NCBI RefSeq assembly: GCF_963169125.1
Contig: NC_084799.1
Span: forward strand, 104,547,143-104,611,142
Length of the DNA: 64,000 nucleotides
Direction: 5' to 3'
Source: Humulus lupulus
Taxonomy: Eukaryota > Streptophyta > Magnoliopsida > Rosales > Cannabaceae
Position numbers and translations under genes: made by a program. A model generated the notes under the pieces. That model ran no database searches. It saw only the letters and a list, made by a program, of their open reading frames with translations, and had not been told where the DNA came from. Position 1 is the first letter of the stretch. Each line of letters starts with the position of its first letter. Of the stretch, positions 33,342 to 45,094 are shown in pieces.

Positions 33342-35371
33342 TGTAACATCCTCCTAATCCAGGACTGTTACACTGTGTATTTTAAATAGTGTCAGACTTG
33401 CTAATCAAGTCATTTGATCATAAACGTGTAACTGAGGTTAATGTCAAGGGTTAGGGTTAAAAATTTTGGTCGAAGGAACTATTGACTTTTCATTCAAAAA
33501 ATTTATACATACAATAGATCCCAAAATATTTCAAACAAATGTTTAAAATGGTATATACAAGTCAAAAGTACAATGAGTCGGCCTAAGCGGCAAAATAAGG
33601 GATACGACCCTAGTTCCTCTGAGATATCCTCGACCGTGGTGGACGAGCAGCTGCATATGTACATGCTACCACTGAAGCTCTCCAACTCATGGCTGGTCTA
33701 GATTTCCTTTGCCTTAACCTGCACCACATAGCCCCCGTGAGCCAAGGCTCAGCAAGAAAACTTAAACATATGTATGAACAGTAAATACTAATTCTAGATG
33801 CATATCCAGCACGCTCAGCAGTAATAACCTACTCATGCATGCATACAATTACAAATGAATGACTATCATGTAATAACAGGGTCGTTGCCCTAAATAAATG
33901 GTTAATATATCATACTGGGGCCCATCGCCCTAGGATCTGGGACTAATGAGTCACCCCGGGGGCTCGTGCCCTATCCTCTGTATAACCAGTCTTAGAGATG
34001 GCCCAGCGTACCTAGAACTTTGATTTTCAAAGACCATTGGGTTGGACAAGCGTATAATGTGCTCCCGATTAGGCCTAACCATATCGACTAGCGCTCAGTG
34101 TGCTATTTCCGCCCTTGACTTATGAGCCAAGCCTTTTTCAATCAAATAATGCATACAAGCACACATTTTTTAACAATTATCCCAAAGTAGATCATTCATG
34201 CATGCTTAATCAATTAAACACAGACATAATCATAGTCATGTTCTTTCTCAGGGGCCCATGCCCTATTCATAATCACATTAAACCACCATAAAAATAGATA
34301 ACCAGTTATTGATAAGCATACTTAAGATAATACAAGTATGCATACATATAAATCATGACATCTTAACCAATCAAACACAAAGACGGTAATAACTATATTC
34401 CTTAATGGGGTCGAGCCCTAACTATGTGAACAAGGCAAGCATTCAATAAACAATTATCTAGGCATAGAGCATTTAAGCATAACCTGAATCATGTTCATCC
34501 CCAGGGGCCGAGCTCTATTCACAGTTATAATCAATAATCAGTCCAAGCCTTAATCACATATATCGTGTATTGGGTGCAGTTTTCTTACCACTAGTCTAAG
34601 TATAACGTAATAATAAGAACGACCCTAGAGCACAAACCTAGTTCTGATCCCCTAGGGGTAACCTAGTCACAACCATAATATAGGATCCCATCAATAACGA
34701 GAAATTAAAGGCTTTCGGTCCAAGTCCTAGCTCCGGGACATCGAATTCTACAAAACCGGGTAGTAGAATCGATCTCAATCCTTTAGGTTTGAACTCCCGT
34801 CATTAAAACCCTAAAGTAGCCAAAACTGCCCAGGTGGGTCACCACCTGCCCCTCATGCCATGGCGTGCCCCTTAGAAATGAGATCCCCCCATGCCTGGGG
34901 ACAAGACGAGGGCCACGACTTGCCCCGTAAGGCCACGACGTGCCTCTGAAACAGAAGCCCTGCTTGGCCCTGGGTTCGTATGGGTTGCGGCGCCCCAAGA
35001 ATAAGGTCGCGACCCGACCCTACGAACCCAGAATTCTCTATTTTTTCTTCAGCCAAACTCAACAAAAACAACCCCAAATCAATCCTAGAACCATAATTCA
35101 ATCCCCATAATAGATTCAACATAATGCCATCAACAAAACCCCAACTAAACACACTCAAAACTCCACCCAAAACTCAATTTTAAAACCATGAGCCCCAAAG
35201 CTCAAGAACAGCCAAACTACAACAGATTTCAATGGAGAAACAAAACATAAAGCTTACCTCAACTTGAAATTAAATTCCCCTAGCTGCAACAAATCTAATC
35301 CTAAGTTTAAGCCTTCAATTCCCAAACTTTCACCCAAAAATCTCCTTAGTTTCCTCAAGCAATTCACTCAC

Positions 35372-35402
<31 letters not shown>

Positions 35403-36000
35403 TCTGTTAGGAGTGAGAGAGAAAGCCGAGTGTTTTTAGTGTTTTGTTTTGTTTTCTAAAGGTTCAAGTAACTTAAGCTAATTTCGAGGCATGAGGTACC
35501 AAAAACGTTCCTGGGGGGCAAAAGGGTCAAAATTCCTGATATTCCCTCCTATTCTCGCTATCTCCAAATATATCCTCAAATATTTATTCCCGTTACCTGA
35601 TAACCAGGTAATCTACTGATTACAGAAAATAATCCTTGACTCGCCCCGAGTCGGATATAGGGTCCCGTTGTGACTTTCCCGATAACTTGCTCCCTAGGAT
35701 CGTCTCGTGTCGAGTAACCCAAATAAACCCACATAATAATGTGGTCTCTCACATATATTACATATATAAAATTATGCCCATAACGAGCCAAATTATGAAA
35801 ATTTCCATTCTAATAAAAAAAATAGCCCACATGCATATTTAATACACCTAAACATGAATATCTAGTCATATTATCATATAACTCACATAATCACATAATT
35901 ACACACAAATGTATCTTATATAAGCATATAATTCAATAAATTTCCATCATGGCCCCTTAATGAAGGCCCTAAGCCTTATTAGGTAATTTTGGGATATTAC
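33342..36000 (-). repeat. T1 5' LTR
   Basis: About 2.66 kb; the + strand text runs TGTAACATCC to GGGATATTAC, with the last A of the LTR displaced to 47411 by T3. It contains the acceptor-like CTGCACCACATAG (33719-33731, reverse), repeats near 33900-34130, the donor-like site near 34580, the CG-rich module (34830-35030), a (GA)n microsatellite (35376-35402), and the conserved CGAGACGATCCTAGGGAG segment near 35690-35707 (reverse). Confidence 0.85.
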
Positions 36001-38864
36001 TGTAACGACCCAAATTTCTTAATAAGGTTTAGGACCTTGATTAGGAGGTCGGGAGGGCCATAATTAATTTATTATGCCATTAAATGATTATATGCATGAT
36101 TATGTGAATTATATTATTATATGATGCATTTGGATCCACTTTTCATTATAAGAGCATTTTGGTATTTTGGCTCGTTGTGGGCATATTTGGATACTTTCAT
36201 GCATGTTGGTGGATTATGAATAAGGCCATATTATAATGTGGATTTTTCCAAGCCATTCGGCATGAGACAATCTTTGAATGCAAGTTAGCGGTTTGGTCAT
36301 AACGGGGTCAATTTCGAGGCTCAGAGTGATTCTCGGGGCAATTTGATGATTAGTACATTGCTGGGAATTAAAGGGTAATGGGATATGATTTATTAGCATT
36401 TGAGAATATTGGGAATAACAGGAATTGGAGGACGTTAATTATAATTAACGAGATAGACAAGAAAGAACAATTTTTCCCTTGCTGGCTTAAAAAAAGAGGA
36501 TAGGATTGGGGGCATTTAGGTCATTTGACCTTAGGATATGCTTAAATCAGAAAGCTAAGAATTACAGAAACCAAAACAGAGCCTCTTTCTTCTTTCTCCC
36601 GATCATCACTTCTCATTCTTCTTTCTTTGAATTTTTGAAGCCCCAATTGAAGATTCAAGCTAGGGAACCAAGCCTTAAGGGTCTAGGGTTGTGTTCTACT
36701 ACTAAAGAGGGTTCCGTCTTGAGTTTGAGGTAAGATTTTATCCACGGAAAACTCTGGTTTTTCTCTATTTTCACTTGATTTTCAGTTGGGATTTATGTTT
36801 TGGATAGTGAGAATTCAATGGAGTTTTTGGCAAAGATTGATTAGGTTTTGATGCCTAGGACTTGTATGTTTGTTTTTTTGGTTCATTTTTGAGTTTTAAT
36901 GAGGTTTGGAATCAAGTTTTGAAGCTTGGAATTGGAGAACACGAAGGAGGAAAACCATGGCTTAAATACCCTGGTTCTAGCACTACAGCGTTGTCCAGGG
37001 CATGGCAGCTTTGGTTGTAGTGCCTACGCGCTAGGGGGGCAGTGCTGTAGCGCTACCCTATTTTTCTAGGGTCCTATTTTGGGCACTTTTGACGAATTTT
37101 GGCTTTGGGTTTCAATTCCTAAGGCACGAGATTGAATCTACTAACCGTTTGAGTATGATTCGAGGTCCCGAGAGTGAGGTCTAGACCATGAACCTTTTAT
37201 TGTTGATTTCATTAATTGGATTCCATATTTGGTTATGACTAGGTGGCCGCTAAGGGATCAAAGGATCGATCGTTCTCAAGGGTCATTCATTTATTATTTC
37301 TCGCTCGAACTAGAGGTAAGAAAACTGCACCCAGTATGTGACATGCCTGTTTTTTGATGTAGCATGTTGAGTGCTCTATTTGTATATATGGAGTGCATAT
37401 CAAATGCTTGGAAATTTGCTTATCTGTGAATGGTACTGACTTATTAGTTAGGATCAGGAATGATGTCAGTATTAATTGTGGAGCTGTGACTTATTAGTCA
37501 AGTTCGCCAGTAGTACTGAGCACTGGTCATATAGTATTGGCTTATGAGTCAACAACGATATTAGCATGTTTAACACAAGCCAAAAATATTAGATCTAATC
37601 GACATATGCATTATCATAATATGCATGAAATGCTTGGCTGACTTTAAGTTCGATGAAAGCAAAGAGCGCTTGTCTAGTCTAAAGGCTAGTTATTTAGAGC
37701 CAGAGCCAAAAGGCTAAGGTGACCTACACGTCACATGGCTAGGAGGGTATGGGACCTCAAAGATAGACTTATCAGTCATCTATACATAGATAGACTTATT
37801 AGTCATCTATAAAGAGATAGACTTATTAGTCATCTACATAAGGATAGACTTATTAGTTATCTATACAGATAGACTTATTAGTCATCTATACAGAGAGACT
37901 TATTAGCTATCTATACAGAGAGACTTATTAGTCATCTACCGAAGAAATAGACTTATCAGTCATCTAACAGAGACAGACTTATCAGTCATTTACATAAGGA
38001 TAGACTTATTAGTTATTTATACAGAGAGACTTATTATTCATCTATATAGAGAGACTTATTAGTCATCTATACAAAGAGACTTATTAGTTATCTATACAGA
38101 GAGACTTATTAGTCATCTACCTAAGAGATAGACTTATCAGTCATCTAACTGAGATAGACTTATTAGTCATCCATACAAAGATAGACTTATTAGTCATCTA
38201 TACAGAGATAGACTTATCAGTCATCTATTTATAGAGTGACTTATTAGTCAACTATTTAGAGAGACTTATTAGTCGTCTACCTCAGAGAGAGACTTATTGG
38301 TCATCTACCTTAGAGCGATAGACTTATTAGTCATCTACTCAGAGCACAGGACTTCACAAACATTTATTTGTACCTACTTGCATGCATGAGTAGGGTTATT
38401 ACTGCTAGGCATTCATGTTATGACTTAGTAACATGTTATTACTTGTTCATGAGCATATTGAGTTTTCTTCCTGAGCTTCGGCTCATGGGTGCTATGTGGT
38501 GCAGGTAAAGGCAAAAGAAAGTTGGACCATCCTTGAGTTGGAGAGCTTAGGTGACGATGTGTACACATGCAGCTGCTTGACCACCACGGTCAAGGGTTTA
38601 AAGAGGAACTAGGGTTAAACCCTATTTTCCCGCTTAGGTCGACTAGTTGTAAATATTTTGTTGTAATTAACCTTTAAATTATATTTTTGGGATCTCAATG
38701 TATATGGTAAAAAATTTAGTGAAACGTTGTATCTTAACCAAATTTTTTAATCCTAAACGGTTAATCATACTTAGTTACACGATTATGGCCAAATGACTCG
38801 ATTAGCGATTTTAGCATTGTTTAAAATGCACACCGTAACAGTCCCTGGGTAGTAGGGCGTTACA
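36001..38864 (+). repeat. T3 5' LTR
   Basis: A 2,864 bp LTR, TGTAACGACCC to GGGCGTTACA. Inside: a GCGCTGTAGCGC-type module (about 36980-37065), the donor-like GGTAAGAAAACTGCACCC at 37315-37332, the minisatellite (37764-38340), the acceptor-like CTATGTGGTGCAG/GTAAAGG near 38492-38511, and the GGGATC segment near 38688. Confidence 0.9.
37764..38340 (+). repeat. Minisatellite in the T3 5' LTR
   Basis: About 22 copies of a 24-30 bp unit, consensus near AGACTTATTAGTCATCTATACAGAGAT. Each unit has the dyad GACT-N4-AGTC. Unit length varies through the spacer (TACATAAGGAT, ACCTAAGAGAT, TACAGAGAG). Counted by eye. Confidence 0.9.
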
Positions 38865-38866
38865 AC

Positions 38867-38879
38867 TTGGTATCAGAGC
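38867..38879 (+). other. Primer-binding site of T3
   Basis: TTGGTATCAGAGC, the perfect plant tRNA-Met-type site, two bases after the LTR end. Confidence 0.92.
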
Positions 38880-39318
38880 AAGCCAAGGTTAATGGTTCCT
38901 AAAGACAAGCTGGGCATGTACACTCATCACTAAAGATAACTTCACTCAGGGAATGGTAACTATTTCTGTAGTTATATGCTTAATTGCTTAAATAAAATGT
39001 AAATGCTTTACCTTCACATTGTACTAGGGAGCATGAGATTTTGATAGAGCCTGGCTCTTGACTATTAATGTGATTATATGATTACCTGCTCCGTGATTAT
39101 ATATAAATGTGTGATATTTGCATGCTAGAGTTTGAAGCATGGTGTGTATGTTGGAAGAGCAGGGGTTATAAATTGATGATAAAATTCCATGGGCATGTTT
39201 TTAACACTGCAGTGGCTTGTGAATGTGGTATGGTATGATTGTTCCCATGGGGATAGCTTATGATATGCTCATCATGTTTAATGGGTCAAGTTATTGACTG
39301 TAGATTCAATCCGCAGGT

Positions 39319-40479
39319 ATGTATCCAAGGCAGATAATGAGGCCTGGTGGTGGTTATACCGGGGCTGGGAATTACAGCCAGGGTTTGAGTTCTTCACCTG
39401 CTGCTCAGAATTTCCAGCAGGTGTTTACAGATATGCAATTAAGATTGCAAAGGCAAGAGGAAGAGATCAGGTGTTTGGAGCAACAGCGGAACCTGTCGGG
39501 AAACACCTCTTCCTTTGTTATGATAGGTGTGGCACCAGTTTTGGCTCAGCCTAAGGTTGAGAACATGTGGGAATTTCTCTGTGGAAGATTCCAGGAATAT
39601 TACCCTCCAGTCTTTGAAGGAGGGCTATATCCATTCAGAGCTGAGCAATGGATGGGCATGATCAGTTTCGTTCTCAACAGTATGGGGCTGGTAGGTCACG
39701 ATAGGGTGATCTGTGCTACATATGTATTGCGGGATGATGCCCGAACATGGTGGGAAGTAGTATCCCAGACCCGAGACATAACTGTGATGGACTGGAAAGA
39801 ATTTAGGCAGCTGTTTAATGAAAGATATTACTGTGATGCAGCCCAGATTGTTAAGATGAATGAGTTTTTGAACCTCATTCAGGGAAATGCAACAGTAACC
39901 AAGTATGTTAAAAGATTTGATGGGTTGGCCAAGTTTTCTTTTGATATGGTACCCACAGATTTAGCTCGGAAGGAAAGGTTTATCCAGGGATTGAATCCCA
40001 GAGTAGCTTAGGGCATTAGAGTCGCCCCAATGCATGAAACCTCTACCTACGCTCAGGTGGTAGGGAAGGCTCTTGCTGTTGAGAGCACAGGAGATCATAT
40101 TGAGAAGAAGAGTGTCAGAGAGCACGGAGCTCAGATAGTGGCACCTCCATTTATTGGTTTGAGAAAGAAAAAGAACTGGACGACTTATCCAAAATGTGCT
40201 CAGTGTAAGAGACGTCATCTGGGAGAATGTCGAGCAAAGGCATGTTTCTTATGTGGAATGGTTGGGAATTTCATGAAGGATTGCCTAAAGCGAGGGACAG
40301 ATGAGCAAAAGGGAATGGACAACTCGAATCCAGCTCGAGTGTTCATTCTGAAGCAGTTAGAGTCAGAGACTGAGACTGAGGCTAGTTCCTCAAGGGTGGC
40401 AGGTCAGCTTTCTAGTTTTGATTTTTGTATTGTGCTGACTAGATTTGGTGCCATGTTGTTCTTTGCTTGTTGCATCTAG
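39319..40479 (+). pseudogene. T3 gag (capsid and zinc knuckle)
   Basis: 39319-40011 is one open piece of 230 residues: a Gly/Gln-rich start, a short coiled stretch (QLRLQRQEEEIRCLEQQR), then the retrotransposon gag domain (WEFLCGRFQEYYPPVFEGG, RAEQWM, LRDDARTWWEVV, ERYYCDAAQIVKMNEF). A stop after NPRVA at 40009 is followed by the continuation 40030-40479 with TYAQVVGKAL and the zinc-knuckle pair CAQCKRRHLGECRAKACFLC. The start is the ATG at 39319 in the frame of the domain. It would form the virus-like particle; the single stop and the eroded pol make it non-functional. Confidence 0.88.
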
Positions 40480-42528
40480 AGAAGCATAGACTTGTTATGC
40501 AAATTGCATGATTATGTTGTGATGAGTTAGATTATGGTGGAAATGACTCATCATTTGTTTTGATAAAGTTTGTTATGACTGACTTAAGTATGATCCTGTA
40601 TTTGGATTGGTTAACCAAGTGTGGGGCAATGCTAGATTGCAAGGAAATGATAGTAACTCTTGGGTTTGAGAGTGGGAAACCCTTGTGATAGTTGGCACTG
40701 AGCATGTATTTTGTATGCTTATGACATTTGTATTTATAGATAGAGATCTATTGCAGGAGGATGCATAGAACTCTAGCTAGTGTGGTGGATACCACTTAGG
40801 TTGTGCCAGTGGGATCAGGAAAGACAGGATTAGTTTGAGAAGTTCTGGATGTATCTCCAGGGGATTTCCCAGGGTTACCTTTACATAAAGAGATAAATGG
40901 TGATTGGATTGGTGCCAGGGATGGAATCAGGTCTAGGGCACTTTATTGAATGGCTTCAACAAAGTTGTAAGACCTAAAGGCTCAGTTAGTGAGTAAGATG
41001 GTATTCTCCAAGGTGGATCTTTGATCTGGTTATACCAGCTAGAGATCAGGGAGAAGGATATGCAGAAGACTGCTTTTATATTAGATTAGGGCACTAGGAG
41101 TGCTGGGTTATGTTTTGAGGTTTTGGTTAATGCCAAGTTGTTATTATGAATTAGATGAACAGAGTATTCAAGGATTATCTTAATTGGATTGAAGGATATG
41201 AAGGATATGACTAGAATTAGAGTAGAGTTACTGGTGGGCTAGGTGGCCAACTTTATACTTAAGATTATTATTTCAAAAAGGATCAAGGAGAACAGTTACG
41301 TGAATTACAAATGGGAGAATTGAGGGGAAGTCTTAGCTGGATTAGCTAAGGATTATGTAGTGTCAGGTATGAGTTTATTATGGTACAAGGATCATATTTG
41401 GATCTGATGGACACTGAGATTAAATGGGAGATTCTAGGTGAATCTTATACTACCTCTTATTCTTTTCATCCAGTCATCATGAAAGATGTAACATAGTCTG
41501 AAAGCTTTATATTGGTGGCTTGGGATGGAGAGGGACGTAATGGAATACGTGGCAAAGTTCTTAACCTGTTAGCAGGTCAAATCAGAGTAATAGAAACTAG
41601 TAAGATCATTACAGCCTTTGTGTATTTCATAGTGGAAGTAAAGGACATTGCGATGGGTTTTAGGGTGGGGCTGCCCAGGATGGTGGGCCAGCGTGATTTG
41701 GTTTTGGGTCATTATGGACCAGTATTTAAAGTGAGCCCACTTCTATCAGTAAGGATGAGTAATACAATTGATCAGTATTCAGATCTTTGCGTGAGAGAGA
41801 TAGTATGCCTTCATAGAATTCGAGGTCCATCTTATCAGATGAAGGCTCTATTATTACTTCCAAGTTTTGGGGAAGGTTGGAATTTAATACAGTTTATTAT
41901 CCTTAGATTGATGGTAAATTAGAGAGAGAGAGTTATCCAGTTATTGGAAGGGCATCTTATGAGATGGGAAAGATGTTATTTCTAGATCCTGAGGTAGTTC
42001 AAGGGATCATTGAGGTTATTGAAAAGGTTAGAGCTTGGATGCTCACTTCTCAGAGTAAATGGAAAAGTTATGTTGATTTAAGATGCAGGAACATGGAGTT
42101 CCAAGTAGAAGATTGTATCTTCCTTAACGTATCACCATGGAAAGGGGTGAGGAGATAAGGGCAAGTTGAGCCCTAGATTAGCAAGAGTGTTTGAATCCTG
42201 GATAGGACCGGTCAGATTGCCTTTGGATTGGCCATATCTTTGCCATTGTTGGTCGTATACAGTGTATTTTATATTTCCATGTTGAGGAAATGGGTTAGAA
42301 GAGACCCATGTGTTGAGTTATGAGAATCTGGAGATTGAGGCTAAGTTATCCTATGAGGAGTAGCCAGTTCAGATTTTAACAGAAAGAATAAGATTCTGAG
42401 AAGTAAAGTTATACCTTTAGTTAAGGTATTATATAGAAACAGTGAGGTCGAGGGAACGACCTGGGAACTGGAATCTTTTATGCGGAAGATAAATTTCGAG
42501 GACGAAATTTCTGTAAGAATGGGATAGT
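40480..42528 (+). pseudogene. T3 pol remnant (protease to integrase), strongly eroded
   Basis: Only islands are readable: protease tail near 40570-40690, start of RT near 40800 (PGDFPGLPLHKE), a short RT piece near 41000 (KMVFSKVDL), then directly the region before integrase near 41290-41440. 41512-41922 is a shifted integrase core (PRMVGQRD, TIDQYSDLCVREIV), and 41964-42158 the integrase C-terminus (MEFQVEDCIFLNVSPW). Chromodomain-like text lies near 42360-42500, then a polypurine stretch. Most of RT and RNase H is deleted. Confidence 0.8.
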
Positions 42529-45094
42529 TGTAATGACCCAAATTTCCTAATAAGGTTTAGGACCTTGATTAGGAGGCCGGGAGGGCCATAATTGATTTAT
42601 TATGCCATTAAATGATTATATGCATGATTATGTGAATTATATTATTATATGATGATAAATGCATGCATATGGATCTACTTTTCATTATAAGGGCATTTTG
42701 GTAATTTGGCTCGTTGAGGGCATATTTGTATATTTTCATGCATGTTGGTGAATTATGAATAAGACCACATTATAATGTGGATTTGTTCAAGCCATTCGGC
42801 ATAAGATAATCTTTGAATGCAAGTTAGTGGTTTGGTCATAACGGGGTTAATTTCGGGGCTCGAGGCGAGTCTCAAGGAAATTTGATGATTGGTACATTAC
42901 CGGGAATTAAAGGGTAATGGGATATGATTTATTAGCATTTGAGAATATTGGGAATAAGGGGAATTGGAGGACGTTAATTATAATTAACGAGATGGACGGG
43001 AAATGATGATTTTTCCCTTGGTGGCTTAAAAAGAAAAGAGGATAGGCTTGGGGGCATTTAGGTCATTTGACCTTAGGATATGCTTAAATTAGAAAGCTGA
43101 GGATTACAGAAACCAAAACAGAGCCTCATTCTTCTTCCTCCCGATCATCACTTCTCCTTCTCCTTTCTTTGAATTTTTGAAGCACCAATTGAAGATTCAA
43201 GCTATGGAACCAAGCCTTGAGGGTCTAGGGTTGTGTTCTACTACTGAAGCAGGTTCCATCTTAAGTTTCAGGTAAGTTTTTAACCATGGAAAACTCTGGT
43301 TTTACTCTGTTTTCACATGATTTTCAGTTGGGCTTTATGTTTTGGATAGTGAGAATTCAATGGAGTTTTTGGCAAAGATTGATTAGGTTTTGATGCCTAG
43401 GACTTGTATGTTTGGTTTTTGGGTTCATTTGTGATTTTGAATGAGGTTTGGAATCAAGTTTTGAAGCATGGAATTGGAGAACAAGAATGAGGAAAACCAG
43501 GGTTGAAATACTTTGGTTCTAGCGCTACAGCGCCCAAGGGTGGGCGCTACAGCACTGTCCAAGTCATGGTAGCTCTGGTTGTAGAGCCTAGGCGTCAGGG
43601 AGGCAGCGCTGTAGCGCACCCTGTTTTTCTAGGGTCCTATTTTGGGCACTTTTGAGTGTTTTCGGCTCGGGGTTTCAATTCCTAAGGCTCGGGATCGAAT
43701 CTACTAACCGTTTGAGTATGATTCGAGGTCCCGGGAGTGAGGTCTAGACCATGAACCTTTTATTGTTGATTCATTAATAGGATTCCATATTTGGTTATGA
43801 CTAGGTGACCGCTTGGCCAACCTTAAGTTTGATGAAAACTAAGAGCGCTTGTCTAGTCTAAAGGCTAGTTATTTAGAGTTAGAGCCAAAAGGCTAAGGTA
43901 ACCTACACATCACATGGCTAGGAGGGTATGGGACCTCAGAAATAGACTTATCAGTCATCTATACAGAGATAGACTTATCAGTCATCTGTACAGAGATAGA
44001 CTTATCAGTCATCTAATAGAGATAGACTTATCAGTCATCTAATAGAGATAGACTTATCAGTCATCTACATAAGGATAGACTTATTAGTTATCTATACAGA
44101 GAGACTTATTAGTCATCTATATAGAGAGACTTATTAGTCGTCTACCTAAGAGATAGACTTACCAATCATCTAACCGAGATAGACTTACCAGTCATCTAAC
44201 TGAGATAGACTTATCAGTCATCTAACAGAGACAGACTTATCAATCATCTAACATAGATAGACTTATCAGTCATCTACATAAGGATAGACTTATTAGTTAT
44301 CTATACAGAGAGACTTATTAGTCATCTATATAGAGAGACTTATTAGTCATCTATACAAAGAGACTTATTAGTTATCTATACATATAGACTTATTAGTCAT
44401 CTACCTAAGAGAAAGACTTATCAATCATCTAACCGAGATATATTTATTAGTCATCTATACAGAGATAGACTTATTAGTCATCTATTTAGAGAGTGACTTA
44501 TTAGTCAACTATTCAGAGAGACTTATTAGTCATCTACCTCAGAGAGAGACTTATTGGTCATCTACCTTAGAGCAATAGACGTATTAGTCATCTACTCAAA
44601 GCACAGGACTTCACAAACATTTATTTGTACCTGCTTGCATGCATGAGTAGGGTTATCACTGCTAGGCGTGCCTGTTATGACTTAGTAACATGTTATTACT
44701 TGTTCTTGAGCATATTGAGTTTTCTTGTTGAGCTTCGGCTCACAGGTGCTATGTGGTGCAGGTAAAGGCAAAAGAAAGCTGGGCCATCCTTAAGTTGGAG
44801 AGCTTAGGTGACGATGTGTACATATGCGGCTGCTCGACCACCACGGTCGAGGGTTTAAAGAGGAACTAGGGTTAAACCCTATTTTTTCGCTTAGGCGGCT
44901 GGTTGTAAATATTTTTTTGTAATTAACTTTTAAATTATATTTTTGGGATCCCAATGTATATGGTAAACGTTTTAGTGAAACGTTGTATCTTAACCAAATT
45001 TTTTAATCCTAAACTGTTAATCATACTTAGTTACATGATTATTGCAAATGAATCGATTAGCGAGTTTAGCACTGTTTAAAATGCACACTGTAAT
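42529..45094 (+). repeat. T3 3' LTR, main part
   Basis: Starts TGTAATGACCC after GAATGGGATAG. Compared with the 5' LTR it lacks about 350-400 bp between the GACCGCT motif (near 43805; 37245 in the 5' LTR) and TTGGCCAACC. It contains the GCGCTACAGCGC module (43519-43620) and the array at 43942-44595. Interrupted at 45095; the last 25 bp (47381-47405) lie beyond the solo LTR. Confidence 0.88.
43942..44595 (+). repeat. Minisatellite in the T3 3' LTR
   Basis: About 25 units of the same GACTTATTAGTC type as in the 5' LTR, with more GACTTATCAGTC and TCTAACNGAGATA variants. Array length and unit order differ from the 5' copy. Confidence 0.9.

Noticed and set aside
37764..38340. CRISPR-like array of short repeats with spacers
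   Set aside because: The 'spacers' are themselves repetitive, the repeats are imperfect, no cas genes exist and the array lies within a plant LTR.
38865..38890. tRNA gene suggested by the TGGTATCAGAGC text
   Set aside because: It is only the 3' complement of tRNA-Met next to an LTR, i.e. a primer-binding site; no cloverleaf follows.
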